Made by a program: the position numbers and the translations under genes. Shown here one piece after another: positions 1 through 10,992 of a DNA stretch of 64,000 nt; position 1 is the stretch's first letter, and each line of letters starts with the position of its first letter. Location of the stretch: positions 12,672,199-12,736,198 of the forward strand of contig NC_052621.1 of assembly GCF_016545825.1 (NCBI RefSeq). The letters are read 5' to 3'. Below the pieces are notes generated by a model, which was given only the letters and a program-made list of their open reading frames with translations, did not search any database and was not told the DNA's origin. Source of the DNA: Eucalyptus grandis (taxonomy: Eukaryota; Streptophyta; Magnoliopsida; Myrtales; Myrtaceae).

Positions 1-1081
1 CAAATCGTTTGGCTTCATCAAAAATCCGGATGAACCTTGTGTATACAAGAAGATCAGTGGGAGTGCAATTGCATTTCTAGTTTTGTATGTCGATGATATA
101 CTTTTGATTGGAAATGATGTACCAATGATATCATCCATAAAACTATTCTTGTCACAGAAATTCTCCATGAAAGATTTAGGAGAGGCAACCTACATTTTAG
201 GTATCAAGATCTATAGAGATAGATCAAGACGATTGATTGGCCTCTCACAATCTACGTACATAGACAAAGTGTTAACACGGTTTAACATGCAATGTTCCAA
301 GAGAGGATTATTGCCTTTTAGGCAAGGGATCCGTCTTTCTAAGGAGATGTGTCCCAACACTCCCCGAAGAAAGAGAGCGGATGGCAAAGATACCATATGC
401 ATCCGCTATTGGAAGCATAATGTATGCTATGCTATGTACTAGACTGATATTGCGCATGCTGTAAGTATTCCCAGCAGATATCGATCCGATCGAGGAGAAG
501 AGCCTTTGGATAGCAATCAATAATATTCTTAAGTACTTGCGAAGGACTAAAGATTTATTCTTGATATATGGAGAAGGAGAATTTAAAGTTGTAGCTTATA
601 CTGATTCCGATTTTCAATCGGATCCTAATGATTATAAGTCTACATCTGGTTTGTCTTTACATTCAATGGTGGTGCGGTTAGTTGGAAAAGTTCCAAACAA
701 AGCATAACTGCCGATTCCACCACCGAGGCGAGTATGTAGCTGCTTCGAAGCAGCAAAGGAAGCCGCTTGGATGAAGAAGTTTATTTCTGAACTTGGAGTC
801 GTTCCTTCAATTGAGCAACCGATCACATTGTTTTGTGACAACAATGGGGCGATAGCTCAAGCTAAGGAACCAAGGTCTCACCAAGTCCAAGCATATTGAG
901 AGACGCTTCCATCTCATCGGAGAAATTGTTGGGAGAGGTGATATCGCCTTGCAGAAAATTGCCTCGGCAGAAAACGTGGCAGATCCCTTCACTAAGGCTT
1001 TACCTCGCCTTCTTTTGAAAGACATATTGACAAAATGGGTTTGAGGTACCAGACAAGTTGGCTTTAGTGTAACTGGGAAAT
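1..1081 (+). pseudogene. Ty1/copia retrotransposon 3' pol remnant (reverse transcriptase and RNase H)
   Basis: This is the 3' end of a copia-type polyprotein. An open stretch from 83 to 442 begins with YVDDILLIGN, the YVDD catalytic box of copia reverse transcriptase, followed by the KDLGEATYILGI block typical of the family. At about 360 the frame breaks: the expected continuation (PEERERMAKIPYASAIGSIM) lies in another frame. Further on, frame-shifted RNase H pieces are readable: VVAYTDSDF near 590-620, and SELG..P..LFCDNNGAIA near 785-850. Several stops and frame changes make it non-functional. The window edge cuts off its 5' part. It leads into an LTR-like start at 1082, as a copia pol should. 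Copia identity is secure; the sub-lineage is not determined. Confidence 0.9.
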
Positions 1082-2349
1082 TGTTGGATGTATGCCCTAA
1101 AGCTACTATGTAATAGTTACATATTAGGGATTTCAGTTGTACTTTCATTATTATTATTTAATTAATGGCAACGACGTATTCATTCATTTGTCCAATTATT
1201 TTATATTGATGAATGATTCCATAAGATCGCTTGCAACTAGACCTATTCTTGAGACGTCAAGAATATATGTGACGGGTTCATAGTTAGACTGAATCTTTAA
1301 ATTGTTCCCGTCGATGGATTATTAAGTGGATATTAATAATCCTGTTGAGACCGGTGTGTTCTTAACTTCGCCATTAAGTATTTGATACTTAAGGGAATGA
1401 TGAGTCACATGTCATTGGGTATTATGATACCTGAGTTAGAACACAGGTGTTTTGTATTAGACAAATTCACTGAACGTGACGCATATGGAACGATTAGCGA
1501 CATGGAAGCTTTTAGCGTGGTCAATGTCTAATTGTTCATGCTTTGGTCGTATAAATAATCCTTAGACCTGAGGCACAGTGTTAACTTGTGTATCGAACAA
1601 CTATGGTTCACGGGTGCACATAATGCCGGGTCGTCGATCCGTCTTTATACTTGATGGTCATAGTTTGTTCATATACGAAGTTACACGTGTGCGCAATATG
1701 GAATCTGTCTCCTTGTTATATGCAAGGTATGATAATGATGTCCTATGCGATCTAACTGTGACACTGCATTGAAATCCTCGGCCGGGGTTGTAATCGAGAA
1801 TAAATTGTTTATGTCTCAAATAAAAAATGCATGTCAATTAGATTTGTGCATATGATCGAATTAATGACTTGACAAATATTCCATGGTCTTTGTTTGATCG
1901 GGACATAGTAAGACGGAGGGATTGAATTACACTTTGTAGCCAAAGCCGACAGGTTCATTATGTTCTTAAAGTATTCACACTATCTGGGTAGCCATGATAT
2001 ATTGCTAGATGTCAATCGTGGCTTGTAGGACCTAAAAGATTAATCGGGACAATTAATTCTTTTGGAAGTACTAATGTGTTAGTACAAGTCTTACTACTAG
2101 CTTAGTGATGAACCTAGGGATGTCACACACCATAAACAACTAGGATGACGTGGAACAAGAGAGAAATATTTATTGCAAATGTGTTTGCAATTACTGCAAT
2201 CGAATTGAGTCGATTTGAAATTAAATTAAATGAGATTTAATTTAATTTGTATTATAGTCACGAGCCTACTTGCATATGATGCACACGCATGCCCAAAGTG
2301 GATATATGTTAACATACCAAACAAGTTAGCTTTAGTGCAAGTGGGAGAT
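1082..2349 (+). mobile_element. Copia-type 3' LTR start and truncated LTR/internal remnant
   Basis: A TGTTGGATG... start at 1082 follows the pol remnant directly and closely resembles the LTR start at 2350 (both carry ATGCCCTAAAGCT a few bases in). No matching CA terminus is seen before 2349. Instead, 2316-2349 repeats the pol-LTR junction seen at 1050-1081 (AAGTTAGCTTTAGTGCAAGTGGGAGATT versus a near copy), so the tail of this block is the internal 3' end and polypurine tract of a second related element. The block is therefore probably two related elements joined by recombination or nested insertion. No gene is seen in it. Confidence 0.6.
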
Positions 2350-3168
2350 TGTTAGAAGATGCCCTAAAGCTGCTAAGGATTATGTTATTTTAATTAATAA
2401 TTTATCCATTTAATTAATTAATTAAAGCTTCATGCATGTGCACGAATTCGTGCACATGCACGAAGCGTAATGGTCAGCGGTTGCTGACCATTATGCACGA
2501 AGCATGGATGGTCAGCAACCGCTGACCATCATGCCAAGATCGTGCATGAGCAACCGCTCATGCACGATCGTATAATATGGATGATCAGCAATGGTTGCTG
2601 ATCGTCCATCGATTAGCAACCGTTGCTGGTCATTTTTAATATAAAAAAGACAATTGAGGATGAGAGAAAGTGGTGCTGTTGAAAAACAGAGAAAAAGTTA
2701 GTGTGGTTTTGGTTTTGTTCGAGAGAAACACAAGCGAGATATCAATGATGCTGCTGAAAAATTGGAAAAGTGTGCGTGTGTTCTTGTGTCTTTGAGACAC
2801 GAGGAAGAGAAACAATTCTCTCGTTCGGGACGTGACTATTATACATCAAGAATACGACGGATTCTTTCCATGTGATTGCTAGCACGATCGAAGTTGTGGA
2901 TATCCGAAAGTCCTCTCTTCCGTTCGACGTTCGTTGTTGGTGTGTCTGAACTAGAGGTCCAACGCTTGTGGGACTCGTACTGTAGAACATCCGAACTGAC
3001 TTGTTTCAAAGCGCGCTTCGAGAGGTATTTCGTTTAACTCCCTTTTGTTTAGATATTTGATTGAAACGCACGAACAACGCCTTAGGAGAATCATGTGTAA
3101 AATATATCTTTGTTTCCGCTGCGTTTATTTCGTTAATTTTTCTTATACATGATTCATGAAACCCAACA
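2350..3168 (+). mobile_element. Copia-type LTR (819 bp), probable 3' LTR
   Basis: It starts TGTTAGAAGATGCCC immediately after the polypurine tract GTGGGAGAT and ends ...GAAACCCAACA, giving the usual TG...CA termini. Its 5' half holds the hairpin series annotated separately. The rest contains a leader-like region (about 2640-2990) and an AT-rich 3' end. No open reading frame of note is present. The right boundary is inferred from the CA end. No target-site duplication can be checked, because the partner LTR lies outside the window or is lost. Confidence 0.65.
2433..2609. repeat. Series of five hairpins in the LTR
   Basis: Five consecutive inverted repeats occupy 177 bases. A perfect 28-bp palindrome covers 2433-2460, centred on GAATTC. 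Then come 11-bp arms 2468-2478/2483-2493 with a 4-base loop, an imperfect pair 2503-2534, perfect 14-bp arms 2538-2551/2556-2569 with loop AACC, and 15-bp arms 2577-2591/2595-2609 with one mismatch. Four of the stems share the core GATCAGCAA/GGTCAGC or a related sequence, with ACCG-type loops, so they probably arose by duplication. Confidence 0.85.
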
Positions 3169-4246
3169 AATATAGGGGGGAAAAATGCTAAAAATGAATC
3201 CCGAGAGAGGTTGTATATGGGTCGAGAAATTTACATTGTAAATAAATGGATCAAAATGAGTTCAATTTGTAAATTTAGATTGAATCATTTATGACTCAAT
3301 CCACTTGTTTAACAGGCCTTAATTTCCTCTGAAGCAAAATAGAGTGAGTAACGTATGCAGCAAAGAATCCATGCCCCTTCTGGATGAGGTTCCTCCATTG
3401 GTATTAGACTTTCTTAGATAAATATGAACCATTAATAAGAAAAACTTACTTCATACGCCATAAACTTAGATTGAGAGAAACAACTTCTGCTTTTAACAAG
3501 AAAAGAAATCATTTTTCTTAAATCACTAAATAGATGAAAACTAACCATTTTTTTGTTGGAAAAATACTTTATCGTGAATTTTTAGCGAAATAAATGCATC
3601 TTTAGATGCATTTAAATATTCCATACCAAAATTCCTCCACACAAATTTGAAGTAGTTCAGGATTCCTTGGCATGAGTATAAATGGTTTGCAACAAGATTA
3701 CTTAGCAAGAATTTAAAAGACCTAAAAGTTCGAATCAAATTTTAGTGCCCTCTGGGTTCGGCCAATTGTCATTTGAACCCATAGGTCGCGCGTTAAGAGA
3801 CGAAATGCGGACCATCCACTCGGCACAGTGCTGCTCTTGATGTCCCAAACTAGTCCCTAACCGAGATGTAGCGAGGTTGCCATCCAATAGCCAAAATCTG
3901 TCTACTAGTACACTTTTTTTTTCTTTTAATAAGGATTATCATCTGTATAAAATATACTTACGGAATCCTGAGAAAATAAGGGAAATGTAAGCAACTTTCA
4001 AGAAGGGAGGGATGCTTGGTCATCTTTCCTGGTACCTACTGGCCAGCTCTTCTAGAAGACCAAGCCAAAAAAGGACTGGACTTTCATTTCCGTTTCTAAC
4101 TTGTTCAACACCTCGTTTTTTGACTCTATCTTATATTTATCTTCTTCTCCACACAACTTCATCTAGAAGTTCCACATATCACCAAAAAAAAATTCATGTA
4201 GAAGCCCACTAACGAAGCTAACAACGACCCACCTCAGCAGGAAGCC

Positions 4247-4250
<4 letters not shown>
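3169..4250. other. Intergenic stretch, no gene seen
   Basis: AT-rich sequence between the copia LTR and the next promoter. Translations in six frames are short and show no recognisable domain. A perfect TTCTAGAA (heat-shock-element-like half-sites) lies at 4050-4057, and CATCTAGAAG lies at 4160-4169. Confidence 0.6.
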
Positions 4251-4284
<34 letters not shown>

Positions 4285-4288
4285 AATA
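4251..4288 (+). promoter_or_regulatory. (CT)n tract and TATA box of the 4386 gene
   Basis: A CT dinucleotide run (about 4251-4279) is followed directly by TATAAATA at 4281-4288. The ATG is 98 bases downstream of the TATA box, leaving a leader of about 65-70 bases. (CT)n tracts next to the core promoter are common in plant genes. Confidence 0.7.
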
Positions 4289-4385
4289 CATTCGTTCCTG
4301 AGCTCATCATCTTCTCCAACGAAGCCGACTTCCTCTTACTTCTATCCATCCCCCACCCTTCCAAAATTTTCTCTGAAAACCCACC

Positions 4386-5084
4386 ATGACGACTACCACC
4401 GATTTCGTTCAAGCACCGCTGCGGAAGGAAGAGCTCGTCGACGCCGATTCGGCTCAAGTTCCCAATAACTACGACGACGGCGATGACGACGCTCTCTCGC
4501 TCTGCAACCTCTCCTCGTACTGCGACGCAGCAGATTACTCGTTCGCCGACGATGTCGCCTCCATGTCGTCGTGCTCCTCCTCCTCCTCCTCCTCCTCTTT
4601 AGATCACGACGACTTCTTCGAGTTCTCATTGACTGGGGACTCCGGTTCCTCCGATGATCGGAGCATCGTCTTCTGCGGGAAGCTCATCCCTCGCCGAGGA
4701 TCACCTCCTCATCCTCCTCCTACTCCTGCTACGGAGAAGAAGAGATCGCCGCTTCAAACCGGCGGCGGAAGCCAAAAGAGCACAAGCGGGAGGACCCGGT
4801 CGCCGACGGTCCGGAGGAGTAAGTGCCGGTGGTACCTGATGGCGTTTGGATTGGCGAGGTTCCCAACGGAGATGGCGCTGAGCGAGATGAGGACGAGGCA
4901 GAGCCGCAACCTCGAGAAGAGGAAATCGTGCGACGGCGGCGATGAGATCGTGAGAAGCGGGGATTGCGGCGGCGTGAGCAAAGGGAAGGGGTTGTTCGGA
5001 TTGTTGAGGGCTCTGGGATCGGGCCACCGTCGCCGCGCCGATGCCTTGGTGAAGGCCTCGTTGGGCTGCGTCCCGCGCGTGTGA
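4386..5084 (+). CDS. Plant-specific 232-aa protein, MAKR-like (function unproven)
   Basis: Single-exon gene with an ATG in good plant context (ACCATGAC), a TATA box 98 bases upstream and a TGA at 5082. The protein has an acidic N-terminus (residues 29-36), a serine run (61-71), FFEFS at 77-81, IVFCGKLIP at 94-102, a proline/basic linker, then a conserved C-terminal block RWYLMAFGLARFPTEM starting at 148 and ending in a RQSR motif at 171-174, and a hydrophobic patch KGLFGLLRALGSG at 201-213. No signal peptide or membrane span is visible. The FEFS plus xFCGKLIP plus basic-tail layout resembles proteins annotated as membrane-associated kinase regulators, which are peripheral plasma-membrane regulators of receptor kinases. 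That assignment is by recollection and is weak. A paralogue lies 7 kb downstream on the same strand. It is clearly a real gene: the paralogue keeps the same motifs while the linkers diverge. Confidence 0.8.
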   Translation: MTTTTDFVQAPLRKEELVDADSAQVPNNYDDGDDDALSLCNLSSYCDAADYSFADDVASMSSCSSSSSSSSLDHDDFFEFSLTGDSGSSDDRSIVFCGKLIPRRGSPPHPPPTPATEKKRSPLQTGGGSQKSTSGRTRSPTVRRSKCRWYLMAFGLARFPTEMALSEMRTRQSRNLEKRKSCDGGDEIVRSGDCGGVSKGKGLFGLLRALGSGHRRRADALVKASLGCVPRV

Positions 5085-6261
5085 CAGGATTGACTCTGTA
5101 CTTTGCACACGTGAGAGAGAGAGAGAGTAGATTACCAAAGACGATGTATATATTCGAAAGGTTTGATTTTTAGAAGAATCGATTTTCCATAGTTTACAAA
5201 AGGAGCGTTTGCGCATCGTTCTTGCTACATTTCTTGTGTGGTTGCTAATACGTCCCATGATGTCTTCTGACGAATGCAAGGAGAAGACTCATTTAGTTGA
5301 TTACACATGATAGGTATGATGCACGAAAGAGGCTCATTAACTTTAGTGGTCAAATTCCTTAGCGTAAATTCAACCAACAACATTATCGATGACAACGTAT
5401 CAAGTATGTTCTTTAACAAAATTCCGTTGTTCGGATATGCAAACTTGTCGTGAAACATGCAATCTTCTTATTTGAGATTTTGATTGATTTTAACCCTCCC
5501 TAGTTACAGAATAATTATATAACCAATGGATAAGATAATGTATATCTCACAAAATGATGTATATAAATCGTGGCAATGTTAGAGTATTCAAATATTAAAT
5601 CACGCATTCATTTAATAATTGAAACTTTTAGAATTGTTCACAAAATCTCATAAATACCAAATAAGATATCTTGAGTTCAAATCTTTTCAAACCTCTATTT
5701 GTCCCATTTATTATATAATTCTATGCGGCTAAAGTCTACCTTAATCTCTATTAGCTTAAGCTTGTAGACAGTTGGTAGTATTTCTACAAAATCTCACGTA
5801 TAAAGCATAGTCGTCACAATGAATTTAACTTTGTTTCTTGGTGTTAGGCGTCTTTGTGTTGCATAACCAAAGATACATGATGATTTGAAAACTTATGAAA
5901 AACCTTATAAGTGTCATAGATCAATTACGTTGATGCTTTTTGCTTGTGCAGTGGCTCTAATCCAGAAGTAATTCTCACGCATTTGGTGGCATTTGAACAT
6001 GTGACCTTCAATTTTCAAGCTGAATTCCTTAACTTTCCAATATAACTATGCTAACCCAAGGGGTTGCCCTCAATATCGAGGCTTCACAAGAAATTTATTA
6101 TTCAATTATATCCTTCAATATAGGCAAAATTTCTTCTCTCTCCTCCCTAGGGTTCTCTCCTCTCTCCTCTTCATCTTTTCACAGTTTTTTTTCCCCAATC
6201 TAGTCTCGATTTGGGGATTTTTGCGGTATGATTCTAGGGTTTCGCTTTTCTCGGGTTTCTT
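5085..6261. other. Intergenic, no gene seen
   Basis: 3' flank of the preceding gene, then AT-rich sequence. Six-frame translations are short and unrecognised. Around 6120-6250 a CT-rich stretch with CTAGGGTTT resembles a plant 5' leader but leads into no identifiable coding region. Confidence 0.5.
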
Positions 6262-6480
6262 TGGTGCATAAGTCTAGTTTTGAAAGAGATCATAGGAACT
6301 TCGTAAAGTTTTCATTCTCATAGATGTCAAATTTGTGTCATGCAATCTTGTTACTCTAAATGATGATGGTTGGTGTATAAGTCCAGTTTTGAAAGAGATT
6401 GGAGGAACTTCGTCAACCTTTTGTTCCAACAGATGTCAAATTTGTGCTCATGCAACCTTATTACTCTGAGAGACAATGGT
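6262..6480 (+). repeat. Imperfect tandem duplication, 109- and 110-bp units
   Basis: Unit 1 (6262-6370) and unit 2 (6371-6480) are directly adjacent. Both start TGGTG(C/T)ATAAGTC(T/C)AGTTTTGAAAGAGAT, both carry AGATGTCAAATTTGTG, and both end ATGGT. They differ by scattered substitutions and small indels. Unit 2 reads open in two frames but matches no family I recognise. Confidence 0.85.
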
Positions 6481-7519
6481 GTTTGGAACACCGGTGCACA
6501 CTGCCAAAAGCCAAAGCCATCACAACAAATAGAGATCTTAGTGTGTCCTCATTATTGAAGATGGATTTGATGATTGTCCATTGATTTTGGTTTGGAGAAG
6601 TCATGGATTTGCTCTTTGAGCGTGACTCTTAACCTTATTCTATTAATTCATCTTGTTATTTAGAGTTTATATTGTTTTGAAATTATTTGGGATTTTTCTT
6701 GGTTTGAAATTGGACCACACGATTTCTTCTTGTACTTCAGTGGAAATGAATGAAATGTTGTTTTAACAATGCACACATTTCAGTACAAATCCTGTAATAT
6801 TTTAAGAGAACATATAGAGAGAAAACATCAAAAAAAAAGCTAGAGGAGTTTCTAACTACATAATAAAAAAAAATTAATAGATGAAAAATATTAGAACATA
6901 CCTCACTCTATGCCCAAAGATTACTTGCATATCTCTATTTTTGAAAATACCACTGAGGTTTAGCTCTAGAGACTATTTTGAACATTCACATCAATTTTCC
7001 TTGTATCCCTATTTTTTTTATTATGCCATTTTCTTTCCAAAAATACTCCTCGTGGATGTTAAAATCTCAAACTCACCCAAAATACTCAAAGCCAATTAAG
7101 AACCAAACCACCAAAACCCTATGCAAGATGCTAAACAGGAGTTTGCAAGGAGTGCAATTTGATCTTTTTAATGTGGAGTTTTGCTTAGAGTTATACAAAT
7201 GATATTTGTAAAATAGGGTATGTAAGTGGTTATGACATAAAAAATGAGATTTGTTTTTTATATTTTCCGTTAAATAGATAATGTAGAAGGTTTATAGTCA
7301 CCGACAGATCATCCTAGCTAGTTGCAGTGATCACATACTCGTTTCAATTCAGGATGTGGGTTTTTCTTGGAGTTGCATTTGGGGTCGAGTTGCAAATGGC
7401 TTGTTAGACATTTGAAGGGCTGGGTAAAAATTGATTTAAGATATTGAAATTCAATTAGAGTTGGTCATAAACGAGTTTCTAGATTACACCTATTTGAAAA
7501 TATTGAACCCATAAATGGT
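6481..7519. other. Intergenic, no gene seen
   Basis: AT-rich sequence. Two overlapping open stretches at 6881-7202 are low-complexity Phe/Ile/Lys-rich translations with no domain. They are treated as chance. Confidence 0.5.
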
Positions 7520-7690
7520 TCACCACCTCCCCGCGTCACCTTCATCGACCGCAAGCCCCTCCTGGACTACCTCCAGGGCCAAGATCTCCTCCTCCTCCGT
7601 CATTCAGCTCTTCCCCCTCCTCCTCTGCCATCCCCTCCGATGTCGCCATTCCTGCAGCTGCCGCCGATCTTGGAGAGTTTTCCTCAACTT
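7520..7690 (+). pseudogene. CDC73/parafibromin-like fragment
   Basis: From 7520 the frame reads RVTFIDRKPLLDYLQG, matching the (V)TxPDRKPLLDYLxGK segment in the N-terminal part of plant CDC73, a Paf1 transcription-elongation-complex subunit. One base later (extra base at about 7580) the continuation AKISSSSVIQLF is found in the next frame, which fits the residues that follow in CDC73. The piece then dissolves into CT-rich sequence. It lacks the start of the gene and most of its length. Identification rests on about 25 residues, so other origins remain possible. Confidence 0.4.
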
Positions 7691-7769
7691 TCCTCTCCGC
7701 TCTCTCTCTCTCTCTCTCTCCCCCCCATCCTCCTCCAAAAAAAGAAAAAAAGAAAAAGGGACAGGTCAA

Positions 7770-8062
7770 GTTGCAGCGCGATAGCTGGAGATCCGCTGGA
7801 GTGTGCGGACTATGCGGGGGACCAATTGATGGGCAAAGCGTGCGTCTTCGATCTGGTTAACGTGTCGCATGAAGCTGGAATCTATGCGGGCAGCGCGGAA
7901 TTGAGCGGGGACGGGAAGGACGTGTGGATTTTCGATTTTGACTGGACTCCTCTCTCCAAGTGGGTTTGACACGGCGGAGGCACCGGTCATGCTGCCTAGT
8001 CTGAAGATCTATGACTATGAGCAAGTGTGGCGCACACTTGGGTTTGCAGGACGAGTAAGTAA
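7770..8062 (+). pseudogene. HAD-type acid phosphatase (VSP/acid phosphatase-1-like) fragment
   Basis: The frame ending at 7969 reads ECADYAGDQLMG, FDLVNVSHEAGIYAGSAEL and GDGKDVWIFDFDWTPLS. The last corresponds to the GKDVWIFDVDETLLSN catalytic motif of plant class-B-like acid phosphatases and vegetative storage proteins. Here the second catalytic Asp (DxDE) is replaced: FDFDW instead of FDVDE. A stop follows at once. A second frame then gives TAEAPVMLPSLKIYDYEQV and LGF, which matches the EAPALPASLKLYEEVLxLGF segment. The roughly 20-25 residues between (NLPYY...FDEW) are missing. The block ends at GAGTAAGT, a plausible old splice donor. Internal deletion, frameshift and missing ends make it non-functional. 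Confidence 0.7.
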
Positions 8063-9060
8063 AGGAATTAGGACCTGCTTGGACCACCCAAAATCGGACC
8101 GAATCCGTATGAAATCGATGGTTCTTAAGGGAACTAATCCGGTTTTCGATTCCGATTTATGAGAACCGATGAGTACCGACGCAGTTCCTAATTCCATGGG
8201 TGGATCCGCCTACCTACCCACCTAGACCATACTAATTACATTATTTAATATATTAATTATTAATATTAAAAAAATTCAAAATGTTTCGCGATACCTACGT
8301 GAGGATCTTAGGCTAGGATTTTCTGTCAATGACTTGGATTGCAGTCCGGGCGCTACGTGTTTGTGAATAGGCAGAGCTGAATTGAAATACTAAAAGGTCC
8401 ACCTATTACTTTGGCCAAGAACTTGTGGTAGAAGTTTTCTGCAAGTTTCTCTACCTCTAGCTTCGCAGTCATACCAGTGATGTATATATGCTTGGATACC
8501 AAGGTCCGAATCGACTGGCTATTCAGCGGTGGCGCGACGCTCTTTGATTTAAATTGCAGTCATCTTATAAAGAAAGGAACTTCAGAACCAAGGCAGAGAA
8601 TTCAATTAGTCATTAGAAAAGAGAAAAGGCCAAATAAGTCCATGATATAAGGTATCTTCTTCCTACGTGATGCACATGATATGATCATGGTCAAGGTGAA
8701 ATCGTCATGACTCTTCAACCTAATTCAACACCACTTTCAAAAGGGCCCCTTCCAATGTATGATTTTTCAATTCTTCTCTTCACCAGTGTCTATTGTAGTG
8801 CTAGTGACACCTGTCCCGATAGTGAATGAAATTCCAGAGAAATGGGCTTCTAGATGTCCCAAAAATAAAAAAGAAAACTTAAAGCACATGGAAAGTTCCA
8901 CATCGTAAAAAAGTCATTCGCGTGAAATTCATACCTTTCCTCTACGATTTTCTCCTTTTGGTCTCATTTTAGATGGATTACAATTGGGTTTAAGCTTCTT
9001 TATTCTCTCTCGCTGTTTTGGCAGCTTTCGCCACTTTCTCAAGGACTTATTATTATAAAA
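8063..9060. other. Intergenic repeat-like sequence, no gene seen
   Basis: 8080-8215 is rich in GATT/CCG/GGTTC words (for example ATCGGACCGAATC and GGTTTTCGATTCCG) and resembles stretches at 28560-28700 and 47120-47540, so it may be a dispersed repeat. The rest is AT-rich and shows no coding region. Confidence 0.4.
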
Positions 9061-9364
9061 GGTAAATATCATAAAAAATCATAAATTAATATACCTATAA
9101 TAAATTTATCCAAAATTAATTTTTTTATTAAAAAAATATCAAATTAGTACATTCAATTTACCCTTCGTTAATTTCCATTAAATTAAATCAATATCACAAA
9201 AATCATAAACTAATAAACATGTTATAAATAGAGGGTAAAACCTCAAACTGATATATCCGTTAACCATCACGTGTCATCTAACTTAGCAATTAGACGGAAA
9301 TTTTAACGGAAGATAAATTTGTCATAAGTATATTAATCTGTGATAAGTTTATCATAGATTTACC
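9061..9364. mobile_element. Short fold-back element, family A (about 304 bp)
   Basis: The left end GGTAAATATCATAAAAAATC... and the reverse complement of the right end share order and spacing of the words GGTAAAT, ATTAATATAC and ATAAATTTATC, giving terminal inverted repeats of about 50 bp. No coding capacity. Related copies or pieces lie at 11405-11660, 23148-23553 and 42068-42352. Superfamily not determined. Confidence 0.6.
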
Positions 9365-10816
9365 TGCCCTATAATAAATAAATAAAAATGGCTTTAGAAA
9401 TTCTGCTCTTCAAGCTTTGCATTGCCCATTCTTTCAACAGCAAAACCATCGATTCACTCGCTTTGTTGCCTATCGAACCTCATACATTAGCATTGTTAGT
9501 GTTGCATTTGGCCGAATCATCCGTGATTTTGCAACGAGTAACATAAATGATTCTATCTCGATATGTAAATTGGTTCTTTTATGAGGAGACGTGATATGAT
9601 TTAATTAACGTGGCTTGACGGTGTCGGGTAATACAGTACCTATTTCGAAACGGCACTATCAACCTTTTACCTGGAATATCGTCTTTGTCCCGGACAAGAG
9701 AACTTCTGGAACTTGAATAGGTCCTTAGGCTGAATCTTGGGGTTGTCGATTTTTCTTGGGGAGGAAGCAAAGTCCTTCACCTCCACCGCAACAATTACTG
9801 TTCATCCCATATTTATAATTCATTATTATGGTGTGAAAGCTCCACCTCTTTTGACTGGGTGGTGGTAAGAAAATCGCAGGGTCCTTTTCGGATCCTAAAG
9901 CCCGTTTGCAAGGGGCTGCTGTTTCTGTCTTCATGCGGGTGTGGTCCAACTCGTGGAATGACCCTCCGGACACGTGATACTTTCTTCGCGGTGGGATCGC
10001 ATGGTTCTTTATTAGCGATCACGTCATGCTTGGACTAGTTGCGGAGCCCCGCCCCGATAAGTCCACCTTTTGAACCCTCCGCCTATTATTTTGCATCGCT
10101 TAATAATAAATCTTATATGCTCTTTATATTTATATCATCTCTTTACTTATCAATTTAAATTTTTAGATGAAATTTTCTAACACGGTATAGAGCTCCTCCT
10201 AGAGAGAAAAAAAAAACATGATATAGAGCCAATGCTATTGATCTAGTTAATCGGGACGCTTTCCTTACACATTTTAGACCTTCACAACATTGATATACTT
10301 GATATCCACGGATAAATTAGGAGAAATTTCTTAAATTTTATGTATAGAATGTGATTGAATCCTATACTTGTTAATTGGTTTGATTAAGTCTTAAACCTTT
10401 TTCTAAATGTGCAATCAAGTACTTTCAAAACAGTACTTAAAATTACATAAGTTTCACGCAACGAGTACTTATATGACATCCTTAAATGGCACTTCTTCAG
10501 CATCATTATAGGGTTTAATTCATCTTCCGATAGAGACTAAGGACTTATTGTATTCCATAAATAAGGCTTAGGACTTGCAATGCAATTTTCCCGCCTAACT
10601 TGAGACTATCTCAGGAGTCATCGAAGCTTTTGACACGGTTAAGTTCGGGAATAATCATATGAAACTAACTGTTCTTGTACATGCTTTAGCTAAATCATTT
10701 ATAAGGCATGAAGCGTTCAGGATTTGCAAACACATTTATTTTAGAAACTTAGACGCTTGATGAACACCTAAAAAAACTAGAAAAACTCTCAAGACACTCC
10801 ACGAGATTTGCGTGTA
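9365..10816. other. Intergenic, no gene seen
   Basis: Mixed-composition sequence. Overlapping minus-strand open stretches at 9579-10022 give translations of no recognisable family and no consistent start or promoter. No RNA gene was recognised. Confidence 0.45.
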
Positions 10817-10992
10817 AGGTTTCATTTGTTTTGCGAAAAATTAATAATTTGAAAATTATTTTATTAAAAAAATATCACATGTATCGCTTATAAAATTAAT
10901 CTCGCGAAAAATATTTTCATTAATCACGAAAATGTTTAGATATAATTTGTTATTGATAATACAAATATTTTCTATAATTTTTTCAATTTTTA
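10817..10992. mobile_element. MITE-like fold-back element, family B (partial copy)
   Basis: It contains the family words TTTGTTTTGCGAAAAAT, TTGAAAATTATTTT and GAAAATATTTTCATTAATC...TTGTTATTGATAAT. It matches the better copies at 42906-43138, 60743-60981 and 62071-62311. The right end is eroded. Confidence 0.5.

Noticed and set aside
4393..4629. Arg-rich open stretch on the minus strand over the 4386 gene
   Set aside because: It is the complement of Ser/Asp-rich coding sequence; the plus frame has a TATA box, ATG context and a conserved paralogue.
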